Below are positions 35,202 to 43,711 of a DNA stretch of 59,334 bases, piece after piece (positions within the stretch are counted from its first letter, which is position 1; the number at the start of each line of letters is the position of its first letter). This DNA is from an uncultured Hungatella sp. GTDB lineage: Bacteria; Bacillota; Clostridia; Lachnospirales; Lachnospiraceae. The translations under genes and the position numbers were made by a program. The notes beneath the pieces were generated by a model. The model was not told the origin of the DNA. It was given only the letters and a program-made list of their open reading frames with translations, and ran no database searches. The stretch spans positions 1 through 59,334 of the forward strand of contig CAJUPQ010000009.1 of the NCBI GenBank assembly GCA_910588505.1. Direction: 5' to 3'.

Positions 35202-35900
35202 TCACCCAACCCCAAAATCCGTGATCTGACACAGCACTTCCACAGACGGATCCCCGCGCAGCCAGGCGTACTCCTCCATAAACCACTCCACCAGCTCCTC
35301 ATCCCTTTTTATGGGTGTGGTATTATTATTATACACGTTCACCGTGCCAAGTTTAAAGTATTTTTTCAAACAATCCATATCGTATGCAATCATATCCTTT
35401 GTCTGCCCCTGGATCCCCACCATCAGACAGGGCGAGTCAAAATACCTGGCCACCTGGGCAGGGTCGTCAAAGCCTGCGTGTTTGTTCAGGACTCTCTCCC
35501 TGAAATCCCTGTCAAAAGTCTCCACCCCGATCTTAAACACCAGGGGAACGCCCATTCTCCGGCGCATCTGGTCAAGACGCCCCCGATACATCCAGTGAGA
35601 TTCAAAAAAAAGTTTCCTGATGTCTTTCTCCTTTAAGATCTTGGAAATATCCTCCAGCGTCTCATCCGGCAGCTCAAAACAGCTTCCCGAGTTAATAACC
35701 TCCAGCGCCCCCAGCTCCCCTGTAACCTGGCTCAGAACCTGACGGTTCAACTCCACCATGGCCGCCTCGTCTATACCGTTGTCCTCAATATAATCGCAAA
35801 ACGCGCATTTGCCCCATTTACAGGGAAATCCCCGCAGAAGGCAGATCTCCCTCTCATTCTTTCCCACAATGACGCTGTAGCGCTTATCCGGCACACCCAT
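35202..35900 (-). CDS. queL: Radical SAM queuine lyase (QueL-like)
   Basis: A 232-residue small radical SAM protein. The cluster cysteines are in GFPCKWGKCAFCDY (Cys27, Cys32, Cys35), a C-x4-C-x2-C spacing unlike the usual C-x3-C-x2-C. NSGSCFELPDE and KIGVETFDRDFRERVL follow as SAM- and substrate-side motifs. Published work on Clostridioides difficile described QueL, a radical SAM enzyme that converts queuine to preQ1, working with nucleoside hydrolase QueK and transporter QueT. The same three gene types stand together here behind a preQ1 riboswitch, which makes the assignment strong. Biochemical specificity is inferred from context, not seen in the sequence. Confidence 0.82.
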   Translation of the reverse strand: MGVPDKRYSVIVGKNEREICLLRGFPCKWGKCAFCDYIEDNGIDEAAMVELNRQVLSQVTGELGALEVINSGSCFELPDETLEDISKILKEKDIRKLFFESHWMYRGRLDQMRRRMGVPLVFKIGVETFDRDFRERVLNKHAGFDDPAQVARYFDSPCLMVGIQGQTKDMIAYDMDCLKKYFKLGTVNVYNNNTTPIKRDEELVEWFMEEYAWLRGDPSVEVLCQITDFGVG

Positions 35901-36014
35901 GCTCCATCTCTCCTTTTTCAGCCCGATTATTTACAAGCTCTGACGGCTCTCTTACGTCACGATCAACCGGATGCCCCGGGATCGCTCTGTCTTAAACCAT
36001 CCCTTTTTCTCCCA

Positions 36015-36617
36015 TCACCTGCGCCCCGCAACTTTCGTCCTGCACTTAAGACTATCCCGCATCTCTACAGGAAGCACCTGCAAAAAGGCTGACACCAGCA
36101 TCATACTCAGCGCCCGGTCCAAATAATCCGTCACGATTTGCACCAGAAAAATGCTGGCTGTCATCCCGATTGGCGTCTTTGCCAAAAGCTGTACCAGCAC
36201 CATGGACCCGGAGGAGGTGACTCCCCCAAACACCGCGGCGCAGATGACTGAGCTGACTATGGTTCCCGGGATCGCCACAGCCAATGCCCACAGCCAGAGC
36301 CTTCCCTTTCCGGCGATCCCCGGCCTTTTCCAGATCCATCTCTGCCACACCAGACCATTCATAAACCCTATGACCATCCCCACCGGGGCAAAGTACAGAG
36401 AATAAATGTCCGTGGTCATTCCCATCAGGACGCCGCTTAGAAGGTTGGGAAGCATTCCAAACCAGGGTCCAAGCAAAGCTCCTGTCAAGATCGTGCCGAT
36501 GCTGTCCAAGTAAATAGGCAGCCGCAAAAGGAGAGCCAGCTGGCCTCCCACCATGTTGATCCCCACTGCCATGGCCACCACGCACAGCTGAAATACAGTT
36601 ATCTTTTTCCGGTTCAT
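36015..36617 (-). CDS. queT: ECF transporter S component for a queuosine precursor (QueT-like)
   Basis: A 200-residue membrane protein with about six helices and the S-component pattern: small hydrophobic N-terminus, RLPIYLDSIGTILTGALLGPWFGMLPNLLSG-like loop (about 30-62), and an Ala/Gly-rich first half. It should bind the substrate and share the genome's common EcfAA'T energising module, which is not in this window. The position between queK and queL and the riboswitch upstream indicate queuine, queuosine or preQ1 as cargo. It starts 19 bases after the queK stop, with GGGAGGAAGAG as binding site. Confidence 0.8.
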   Translation of the reverse strand: MNRKKITVFQLCVVAMAVGINMVGGQLALLLRLPIYLDSIGTILTGALLGPWFGMLPNLLSGVLMGMTTDIYSLYFAPVGMVIGFMNGLVWQRWIWKRPGIAGKGRLWLWALAVAIPGTIVSSVICAAVFGGVTSSGSMVLVQLLAKTPIGMTASIFLVQIVTDYLDRALSMMLVSAFLQVLPVEMRDSLKCRTKVAGRR

Positions 36618-36635
36618 CTCTCTTCCTCCCTTGTA

Positions 36636-37751
36636 TCATCGATTCCGCCATAGGGCATTGGGGCTCTCTCCCATCTTCCAAACAAAAGAATCTTCCGTCC
36701 TTACAAGCTTCGGCAGCAGGTCAAGTCCCGCGCCGTCCACCCCCAGAAGCCTTCCAAAAAACGTCTGAAAAAATCTGAGAGGGTTCGTCTCAACCAACAC
36801 CACGCTGTTGGCCCTCTGGCCGTAAAAATTTACCTGCTTTAGGTTCCCGTCCACTCCCTTTGGCATAAGGCGGTCCCATTTCGAGTCCCCGCCTTTTTCC
36901 TCAGGCGTAAAATCCACCACGGTCTGGCCCGCGCATATCCCCTCTGTCTCCACCTGGGTGTATGCCTCAAACCCGCCGCACAAACTCCGGTCAGCAAAAT
37001 ACGCCACTGCCAGCGGGTCATTGATAACACACCCCAGAAGGTGCTCCTGCTTCCAGTGAAATTCAAAATAAAACTTTGTGATCTTCTCCACAAATGTCCC
37101 TGTCTTTAAGTCCAGACGCTTTAAATATTCCAGCAGATCCGGCGTCAGGACGATCTTTCTGGTCACATCAAGCCCCACCATAAAGATCTTCTTTCCAAAT
37201 GCCCTGGCAGCCTCATACACCGCGGCCGCCCCCTCCGGGTCCGCCCAATAATTGTACTCTGCCACTGGCGAGCAATTTCCCCGGCTCCCAAAATTGCCTC
37301 CCATGGACACAATCTCCTGGATCCGCCCAAAAGCCTCCGGATTCCGCTCTGCCAGCCGGGCCAGGTTTGTCAAAGGTCCCAGGGCAATAACGGAACATGG
37401 CTCCTCCAAAAGCGTCCTCTCCAAAAATTCCACTGCCCCCGTCTCCTGCTCAAAACCTGTTACCTTTGGCAGAAAGCTTTCCCCAAGCCCGTCCCTTCCA
37501 TGGGTGTCCAGGGCATCTATATACTCCCGCCTTATGGGCCTTGTCTCCCCCTCAAACACCGGGATATCCAGGCGGTCCATGTGGCGCAGAACCTTCTTTG
37601 CATTGGCAGCGCCCATAGCTGTGGGACAGTTTCCGCACACAACGGTAATGCCCGCCACCTGGATCTCTTCCATTGAAAGGGCCAGCATCAGCGCCAGGCT
37701 GTCATCAATTCCAGGGTCGCAGTCAATGACCACTTTTCGTCTACTCTTCAT
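36636..37751 (-). CDS. queK: Nucleoside hydrolase family protein, queuosine hydrolase (QueK-like)
   Basis: A 371-residue member of the inosine/uridine nucleoside hydrolase fold. The calcium-site motif VVIDCDPGIDDSLALML (Asp10, Asp12, Asp16, Asp17) opens the protein. ALGPLTNLARLAERNP and IVSMGGNFGSRGNCSPVAEYNYWADPEGA complete the active site (quoted in pieces from about 120-180). Plain nucleoside hydrolases are near 310 residues; the extra C-terminal 60 residues fit the QueK subgroup. It would release queuine from queuosine or its 5'-phosphate so that QueL can trim it to preQ1. It is the first gene of the operon, with AAAAGGAG upstream of the ATG. Confidence 0.83.
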   Translation of the reverse strand: MKSRRKVVIDCDPGIDDSLALMLALSMEEIQVAGITVVCGNCPTAMGAANAKKVLRHMDRLDIPVFEGETRPIRREYIDALDTHGRDGLGESFLPKVTGFEQETGAVEFLERTLLEEPCSVIALGPLTNLARLAERNPEAFGRIQEIVSMGGNFGSRGNCSPVAEYNYWADPEGAAAVYEAARAFGKKIFMVGLDVTRKIVLTPDLLEYLKRLDLKTGTFVEKITKFYFEFHWKQEHLLGCVINDPLAVAYFADRSLCGGFEAYTQVETEGICAGQTVVDFTPEEKGGDSKWDRLMPKGVDGNLKQVNFYGQRANSVVLVETNPLRFFQTFFGRLLGVDGAGLDLLPKLVRTEDSFVWKMGESPNALWRNR

Positions 37752-37806
37752 GTTGTCTGCTCCTTTTGCAGCCGTTCAAAGGTTGTCTTAAGACACGATC
37801 AAGCAC

Positions 37807-37860
37807 AAAAAACGCTGCCCTGCTATTCCCTTAAGAACCTCAAAGAACAGCAAAAGCAGC
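37807..37860 (-). terminator. Riboswitch-linked terminator in the queK leader
   Basis: On the minus strand GCTGCTTTTGCTGTTC pairs with GAATAGCAGGGCAGC with a few mismatches, followed by six T. It lies between the preQ1 aptamer and queK, so high preQ1 should end transcription here. Confidence 0.7.
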
Positions 37861-37893
37861 ACCCTGTCAAAAACAGCGCGTTCTTTTCTTTTG

Positions 37894-37929
37894 CCTAGTT
37901 TTTTATACTGGGAGGTTCTCGAACCAGTT
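37894..37929 (-). ncRNA. PreQ1-I riboswitch aptamer
   Basis: On the minus strand AACTGG pairs with CCAGT to form stem P1, with the loop TTCGAGAACCTC. It is followed by the A-rich tail TATAAAAAACTAGG, whose AGG can pair with CCT in the loop to make the H-type pseudoknot. Size (36 bases), the TATAAAAAACTA tail and the position before a queuosine-salvage operon match the class-I preQ1 riboswitch. Ligand binding is expected to favour the downstream terminator. Confidence 0.88.
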
Positions 37930-37973
37930 GGCATGTCCGCCTGTTTTTGCGGTTCTGCCCATGCCATTTATCT

Positions 37974-38002
37974 ATTATACCATATTTTCGCTCTTGATTC
38001 AA
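37974..38002 (-). promoter_or_regulatory. Promoter of the queK-queT-queL operon
   Basis: TTGAAT (37997-38002) and TATAAT (37974-37979) on the minus strand, 17 bases apart, about 45 bases before the riboswitch. The rest of the gap up to 38234 shows only the binding site AGGAG for the next plus-strand gene. Confidence 0.75.
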
Positions 38003-38234
38003 GGACCTTTTCCTATCTGTCTCATTTATGTATCATTTATCTGTCTCTTTTAACGTTATTATGCTTCTCCTCATCCAGGCATCCCTGACTCTATACCGCA
38101 CAGATACCGTTCACCTCAGCCGTTTACCAACGAAGCCGCCGTCCTCGTTTCCCTGCTGTCCTCCTTCCAATATCCCTCACCCCCCGGGGATAATTTCATA
38201 TCCTAACAATATATTCTCATAACAGGAGTAGCAT

Positions 38235-39839
38235 ATGTTAGAAACCGCAGCCGTTTTAACACCGCTCCACTATCTGTATCTGGCCGGCGTTCTGGTGATC
38301 CTCACTGTCATGGTCCTTCGCAGGGACACCCCGGCGGTCTGCATCGGATTTCTCTTTCTTTTAGGCGTCGTGGGAATGGGAAGCCTTATCGGAGGCATCC
38401 AGACCGTGTTCAACGCCATGCTCTACGCGGCAAAGGAATTTATGGAGGTCATTGCCACCATCGCCCTTGTGACCGCCCTCTCCAAGGCCTTAAGCGACCT
38501 TGGCAGCGACTATCTTCTCATGCGGCCCATGTCCCGGGTCATGAAAACCCCTTCCCTGACCTGGTGGATCCTGGGCTTTACCATGCTCATCTTCTCCCTG
38601 TTTCTGTGGCCCTCCCCGTCCGTAGCCCTGGTGGGCGCCATCATGCTGCCCTTTGCCGTCCGGGGCGGACTCAGCGCTCTGGCCGCAGCCATGGCCATGA
38701 ACCTGTTCGGCCACGGCATCGCCTTAAGCTATGATGTGGTCATCCAGGGAGCTCCGGCTATCTCCGCGGCGGCGGCAGGCGTCACCACCAGCCAGGTGCT
38801 GACCCAGGGGCGGCCCGTATTCCTGGCCATGGCAGCCGCCACGGTCATAGCCGCCTTTTTGCTCAACCGAAAATCCATGGCAGCCGCTTCTGTTCCAGGA
38901 CCGTTTTTCTCCGGCCATGTCTCTCTCTCAAGTTCCGCGCTGCAATCCGCTTCTGACGAAAACTCCGCCGGGGATTCCGGCCCCGGGATCGCCTCTTTCG
39001 ACGGAATCCCCGCCGCGAATCCAAACTCCAAAGCTGTCTCTTCCGACGAAAACTCCGCCGAGGATTCCAGCCCCAGGACAGCCTCTTCCGACGGAAGTTC
39101 CGCCGAAGATCCCGGCTCCAGGGCCGCCTCCTCTGACCAGGCCACCGGGCATGGCCCGAAGACGCCATCCCGCCCGGCTCTGATCCTGGCCATAGCCACG
39201 CCCCTGGCCTTCCTGGCTGACATTGCCGCCATGCTGATTTTTGACCTGCGGGGCGGGGACGCCACCAGTATCGTATCAGGCACAGCCGTGCTGCTTATGT
39301 GCCTGGGAGCCTTCCTCTCATCCCCCGGCCAATCTCTGGAAAAGATCACCGGCTATCTGACCGACGGCTTCCTCTTTGCCATCCGCATCTTTGCCCCGGT
39401 GATTGCCATCGGCGCTTTCTTCTTCCTGGGCGGGGAAGGAATCACCTCCATCATGGGGGAGGTCCCCACAAACGGCATCATGAATGACTGGGCTGTCTGG
39501 CTGGCCGCCCACACCCCCCTGAATAAATATCTGATCGCTGCCATCCAGATGGTGGTGGGAGCTCTCACAGGGCTGGACGGCTCCGGATTCTCCGGACTTC
39601 CCCTCACCGGATCTCTTGCCCGGACCTTCGGGACAGCCGTAGGCGCCTCCGTCCCCGTTCTGGCATCCCTGGGACAGATCACGGCCATTTTCGTAGGCGG
39701 CGGCACCATTGTCCCCTGGGGCCTTATTCCTGTAGCCGCCATCTGCGACGTAAGCCCCTTAGAGCTGGCCAGAAAAAATTTCCTGCCGGTGCTTATAGGA
39801 TTCCTCTGCGCCTTTGTGGTGGCCTGCTTCCTGCTGTGA
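38235..39839 (+). CDS. Putative ion-transporter-superfamily permease with a repeat-bearing loop
   Basis: A 534-residue membrane protein with about twelve hydrophobic segments in two halves. The first half ends near residue 225 and the second begins near 315. Motifs such as FMEVIATIALVTALSKALSDLGSDYL-like helix (about 65-90), WPSPSVALVGAIMLPFA and LTGLDGSGFSGLPLTGSLA resemble GntP/CitM/DcuC-type carriers, but I do not recognise the exact family or substrate. Residues about 240-299 form a hydrophilic Ser/Asp/Glu-rich linker made of four 15-residue repeats. It precedes asnB on the same strand by 56 bases, so it may move an amino acid or carboxylate; that is only inference. Confidence 0.7.
   Translation: MLETAAVLTPLHYLYLAGVLVILTVMVLRRDTPAVCIGFLFLLGVVGMGSLIGGIQTVFNAMLYAAKEFMEVIATIALVTALSKALSDLGSDYLLMRPMSRVMKTPSLTWWILGFTMLIFSLFLWPSPSVALVGAIMLPFAVRGGLSALAAAMAMNLFGHGIALSYDVVIQGAPAISAAAAGVTTSQVLTQGRPVFLAMAAATVIAAFLLNRKSMAAASVPGPFFSGHVSLSSSALQSASDENSAGDSGPGIASFDGIPAANPNSKAVSSDENSAEDSSPRTASSDGSSAEDPGSRAASSDQATGHGPKTPSRPALILAIATPLAFLADIAAMLIFDLRGGDATSIVSGTAVLLMCLGAFLSSPGQSLEKITGYLTDGFLFAIRIFAPVIAIGAFFFLGGEGITSIMGEVPTNGIMNDWAVWLAAHTPLNKYLIAAIQMVVGALTGLDGSGFSGLPLTGSLARTFGTAVGASVPVLASLGQITAIFVGGGTIVPWGLIPVAAICDVSPLELARKNFLPVLIGFLCAFVVACFLL
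38952..39131 (+). repeat. Four tandem copies of a 45-bp in-frame repeat
   Basis: Units at 38952-38996, 38997-39041, 39042-39086 and 39087-39131 share the pattern TCCGACGAAAACTCCGCCG at their start and encode SDENSAEDSSPRTAS-like 15-residue blocks. Units 1, 3 and 4 are close and unit 2 is more diverged. The reading frame is kept whatever the copy number. Confidence 0.9.
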
Positions 39840-39895
39840 CGCAGAATACGCCGGTTTTTTGATGCTTAACCCATGCCTTTGAAAGGAGTCTCTCT

Positions 39896-41746
39896 ATGTG
39901 CGGAATTTCCGGCTTTTTCCACGCCAAACGCGATTTTACCAAAGAGCGCGCCAAATACCAGGAGATCCTGGATTCCATGAATGACAGGATCAGGCGCCGC
40001 GGCCCGGATGACAGCGGAACCTTTCTGTCCCCCCATTTTGGTCTGGCCCATGTGCGGCTGTCCATTGTGGACCTTGTCACCGGACATCAACCCATGTTCA
40101 AAACTGTCCAGGGTCAGACCTGGGGCATTGTCTACAATGGAGAGCTGTACAATACAGATGAACTGCGCCAGGAATTAAAAGGTCTTGGTCACACCTTTGA
40201 AACCGCCAGCGACACGGAGGTCATCCTCACCTCCTACTTAGAATACGGTCCCGAATTTGTCACAAAGCTCAACGGCATCTTTGCCATAGCCATCATGGAC
40301 CCTGTCCAAGACCGCCTGATTCTCTACAGGGACCGGGCCGGGGTCAAACCTCTGTTCTACACCGTCGCGGAAGAAACCGTAGTCTTCTCCTCAGAGCTTA
40401 AAGGCCTTCTGTGTTTTCCCGGCATAAAGCCCAGGATCAGCAAAAACGGCCTCAACGAGATCTTTTCCATAGGCCCTGCCCGCACCAGCGGAACAGGCGT
40501 CTTTGAAGATGTCTATGAAGTTCTTCCCGGCCATTACCTTATATGCGCTCCGGATCACTGCCGTCAAGACTGCTATTGGAAGCTGGAAAGCCATCCCCAT
40601 GAAGACAGCTATGAGAAGACCATAGAGACCACCGCCTTTTTGGTGGAAGATTCCATCAGGCGTCAGATGGTGTCCGATGTGCCTGTATGCACCTTCCTCT
40701 CCGGCGGAGTGGACTCCAGCCTGGTATCATCCATCTGCGCCCAGGAACTGAAAAAACAAAATAAACGGCTGACCACCTTTTCCTTTGACTTTGTGGGAAA
40801 CAAAGAGAACTTTAAGGCCAACTCTTTCCAGCCCTCCCAGGACCGCCCCTATGTGGAGCAGATGGTCTCCTACCTGAATTCGGACCACCACTTTCTGGAA
40901 TGTTCCACCAGGGCCCAGGCAGAGCTTTTAAAAGACTCTGTCCTGGCCCACGACCTTCCCGCCATGGCGGACGTGGACTCCTCCATGCTGTATTTCTGCT
41001 CCCAGGTAAGCCCCCTGTGCAAAGTTGCCCTCACCGGTGAGTGCGCGGACGAGATCTTCGGAGGCTACCCCTGGTTCCACAGAGAGGAATGTTTTAAGGC
41101 CCACACCTTTCCCTGGACCATGGATTTAAAAGCCAGACAGGTACTGCTCAAAGACGACTTCTTAGGGGAACTGCATATGGAAGAATATGCACGCCGGACC
41201 TACGAGGCATCCCTGGCCCAGACCCCTGCCCTCCCCGGAGAGTCTCCCACCGAGGCCAGACGGCGCGAGATCTCCTGGCTGAACCTAAGGTGGTTTATGC
41301 AGACTCTGTTAAACCGCATGGATCGCACCAGCATGTACAGCGGTCTGGAAGCCAGAGTCCCGTTTGCGGACCACCGCATTATCGAATACCTGTGGAATGT
41401 TCCATGGGAGATGAAAGCCAAAGACAATGTAGTGAAAAACCTCTTGAGACAGGCGGGACGGGGAATGCTGCCGGATGAGATCCTGTTTCGAAGAAAATCC
41501 CCCTACCCCAAAACCTACGACAAGGCCTATGAAACCCTGTTGGCAGGAAAAGTCCGGGATATCTTGGAGGACACCTCCTCTCCGATCCTACAGTTTATAG
41601 ACAGGGAAAAGACGCTTCGCTTCCTCTCCAGCCCTTCTGATTACGGAAAGCCCTGGTACGGCCAGCTGATGGCCGCCCCTCAGATGATGGCCTATGTAAT
41701 ACAGATCGATTTCTGGATGCGGCAGTATCAGGTGGAAGTTCTCTAA
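39896..41746 (+). CDS. asnB: Asparagine synthase (glutamine-hydrolysing)
   Basis: A 616-residue two-domain enzyme. The N-terminal glutaminase domain starts MCGISGFF, with Cys2 as nucleophile, then RRRGPDDSG and WGIVYNGELYN. The C-terminal synthetase domain has the PP-loop FLSGGVDSSLV (about residue 265), TGECADEIFGGYPW and LEARVPFADHRI. It makes asparagine from aspartate, ATP and glutamine. The ribosome-binding site GAAAGGAG is well placed. Some AsnB-like proteins amidate other carboxylates, but all motifs for the standard reaction are present. Confidence 0.95.
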   Translation: MCGISGFFHAKRDFTKERAKYQEILDSMNDRIRRRGPDDSGTFLSPHFGLAHVRLSIVDLVTGHQPMFKTVQGQTWGIVYNGELYNTDELRQELKGLGHTFETASDTEVILTSYLEYGPEFVTKLNGIFAIAIMDPVQDRLILYRDRAGVKPLFYTVAEETVVFSSELKGLLCFPGIKPRISKNGLNEIFSIGPARTSGTGVFEDVYEVLPGHYLICAPDHCRQDCYWKLESHPHEDSYEKTIETTAFLVEDSIRRQMVSDVPVCTFLSGGVDSSLVSSICAQELKKQNKRLTTFSFDFVGNKENFKANSFQPSQDRPYVEQMVSYLNSDHHFLECSTRAQAELLKDSVLAHDLPAMADVDSSMLYFCSQVSPLCKVALTGECADEIFGGYPWFHREECFKAHTFPWTMDLKARQVLLKDDFLGELHMEEYARRTYEASLAQTPALPGESPTEARRREISWLNLRWFMQTLLNRMDRTSMYSGLEARVPFADHRIIEYLWNVPWEMKAKDNVVKNLLRQAGRGMLPDEILFRRKSPYPKTYDKAYETLLAGKVRDILEDTSSPILQFIDREKTLRFLSSPSDYGKPWYGQLMAAPQMMAYVIQIDFWMRQYQVEVL

Positions 41747-41767
41747 AAATATCTTTCATAAATTCTG

Positions 41768-41794
41768 CAGGCCCGCAGATCCACTGCGGGCCTG
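41768..41794. terminator. Bidirectional stem-loop between asnB and purD
   Basis: CAGGCCCGCA and TGCGGGCCTG form a 10-bp stem with a 7-base loop between the two converging genes. There is no long T-run on either side, so strength is uncertain. Confidence 0.65.
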
Positions 41795-41816
41795 GCTAAA
41801 GCAGATGGGAGATATC

Positions 41817-43091
41817 TCAAGCCTCGTCAATAGCCTTCCCAATGTCCTTCCTCATATACTTATTCTCAAACCGGATCCAATCTGTGGCCTCATAAGCGTT
41901 TTTCCGGGCCTCCTTCAGATCTCTCCCCAAGGCTGTCACTCCCAGCACCCGGCCGCCGTTTGTCACGATCCGCCCGTCCCCGTCAAACTTGCTCCCTGCA
42001 TGGAATACATAGTACCCGTCCTTTTCCTTAAAGGTCTCAAGTCCCAGAATCGGATACCCTTTCTCATAATGCTCCGGATACCCGTCGGACGCCAGCACTA
42101 CGCAGACCGCCGCATTGTCCTCAAAGTCCAGCTCCACTTGATGAAGAGTCCCGTCAATACAGGCCTCAAACACGTCCACAATATCATTCTTCATCCTTGG
42201 AAGCACCACCTGAGTCTCCGGATCCCCGAATCTGGCGTTAAACTCCAGAACTTTAGGCCCTTTTTCAGTCAGCATCAGACCAAAGAAAATGATCCCCTTG
42301 AACGCTCTTCCCTCAGCCTTCATCGCGTCAACCGTAGGCTGGAAAATATGCTCCCTGCAAAACTCATCCACCTCTTTTGTGTAAAAAGGACTGGGAGAGA
42401 ATGTCCCCATCCCCCCGGTATTAAGCCCCGTGTCCCCGTCGCCGGCCCGCTTGTGGTCCTGAGCTGAGGTCATAACGCGGATGGTGTCCCCATCCACAAA
42501 GGACAGAACTGAAACCTCCCGCCCAGTCATAAACTCCTCCACCACGATCCGGTCTCCGGCAGATCCGAACTGCTTATCCAGCATCAGGGTCTTAACTCCC
42601 TCTTTTGCCTCGTCCCGCGTCTTACAGATCAGCACCCCTTTCCCCAGCGCCAGCCCGTCAGCTTTCAGGACAATGGGCATATCCGCGGTCTCCAGATACT
42701 GAAGAGCAGTTTCCGGCGAATCAAACGTCTCATAGGCGGCTGTGGGAATGTTGTATTTCTTCATCAGGTCCTTGGAAAACGCCTTGGACCCCTCCAGGAT
42801 AGCCGCATTCTTCCTGGGGCCAAACACCCGAAGGCCTGCCGCCTCAAAAGCGTCCACTGCCCCTGCTGCCAGCGGGTCATCCGGCCCGATAATAGTCAGG
42901 TCGATCTCTTTTTCTTTTGCAAACTCAGTAAGCCTGTCAAAATCCATGACTCCGATATCCACACACTCCGCGATCTCTCCGATCCCCGCGTTCCCGGGCG
43001 CGCAGTAGATCTTGTCCGCCTTGCTGCTCTGAGCCACTTTCCACGCAATGGCATGCTCCCTTCCGCCGCTGCCTGTGATCAATACTTTCAT
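41817..43091 (-). CDS. purD: Phosphoribosylamine-glycine ligase
   Basis: A 424-residue ATP-grasp enzyme, second step of purine synthesis (PRA + glycine + ATP to GAR). Motifs: VLITGSGGREHAIAWK at the N-terminus, IIGPDDPLAAGAVDAFE, VLKADGLALGKGV in the ATP site, and LNTGGMGTFSPSPF and LEFNARFGDPETQVVLPR for metal and substrate. It overlaps purN by four bases (ATGA) and is the last gene of purE-purM-purN-purD. Confidence 0.97.
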   Translation of the reverse strand: MKVLITGSGGREHAIAWKVAQSSKADKIYCAPGNAGIGEIAECVDIGVMDFDRLTEFAKEKEIDLTIIGPDDPLAAGAVDAFEAAGLRVFGPRKNAAILEGSKAFSKDLMKKYNIPTAAYETFDSPETALQYLETADMPIVLKADGLALGKGVLICKTRDEAKEGVKTLMLDKQFGSAGDRIVVEEFMTGREVSVLSFVDGDTIRVMTSAQDHKRAGDGDTGLNTGGMGTFSPSPFYTKEVDEFCREHIFQPTVDAMKAEGRAFKGIIFFGLMLTEKGPKVLEFNARFGDPETQVVLPRMKNDIVDVFEACIDGTLHQVELDFEDNAAVCVVLASDGYPEHYEKGYPILGLETFKEKDGYYVFHAGSKFDGDGRIVTNGGRVLGVTALGRDLKEARKNAYEATDWIRFENKYMRKDIGKAIDEA

Positions 43092-43711
43092 TCTATGTTC
43101 TCCTTCCTGAATTCTGGTTCCAGTTCTCCGTTGGCAATCATGTCAATGGCTTTTGGCAGGATCTTCCACTCCGCCTCCTCCATGACCCGCCGCTGTAAAA
43201 CCTCCGGCGTATCGCCTGGAAGGACCTCCACCGCCTTCTGTAAGATGATAGGCCCGGAATCCACGCCTTCGTCCACAAAATGAACCGTAGCCCCGGTCAG
43301 TTTCACACCTCTTCTCAAAGCCGCCTCATGAACTTTCAGCCCATAATACCCTACCCCGCAGAAAGACGGGATCAGCGACGGGTGGATGTTGATGATCTGA
43401 TTTTGATATTTTCGGATCATCTCCCCCGGAATCGTCACCAGAAATCCGGCCAGCACGATCAAATCCAGCTCATAGGAATCTACCTTCTCAAGGAGCGCGC
43501 CGTGAAACTCTTCCCGGCTTTTAAAAGACTTAGGCGACACACACACAGCCTCGATCCCATGCTTTTTCGCCCGCTCTAAAGCATAGGCTCCCGGATTATT
43601 GCTGATGACCGCCCGGATCTTCGCGTTGGTGATCGCGCCGCTTTCTATGGCGTCTATGACCGCCTGAAGATTGGTCCCTCCGCCGGACACCATAACGCCT
43701 ACATTTAACAT
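43088..43711 (-). CDS. purN: Phosphoribosylglycinamide formyltransferase
   Basis: A 207-residue folate-dependent transferase, third step of purine synthesis. MVSGGGTNLQAVIDAI starts the substrate-binding region. Catalytic residues are in INIHPSLIPSF (Asn, His) and HFVDEGVDSGPIILQ (Asp). Overlaps purM by seven bases and purD by four, so translation is coupled along the operon. Confidence 0.97.
   Translation of the reverse strand: MLNVGVMVSGGGTNLQAVIDAIESGAITNAKIRAVISNNPGAYALERAKKHGIEAVCVSPKSFKSREEFHGALLEKVDSYELDLIVLAGFLVTIPGEMIRKYQNQIINIHPSLIPSFCGVGYYGLKVHEAALRRGVKLTGATVHFVDEGVDSGPIILQKAVEVLPGDTPEVLQRRVMEEAEWKILPKAIDMIANGELEPEFRKENIE

Noticed and set aside
38940..39135. CRISPR array
   Set aside because: The repeats are head-to-tail 45-bp coding units with no spacers between them.
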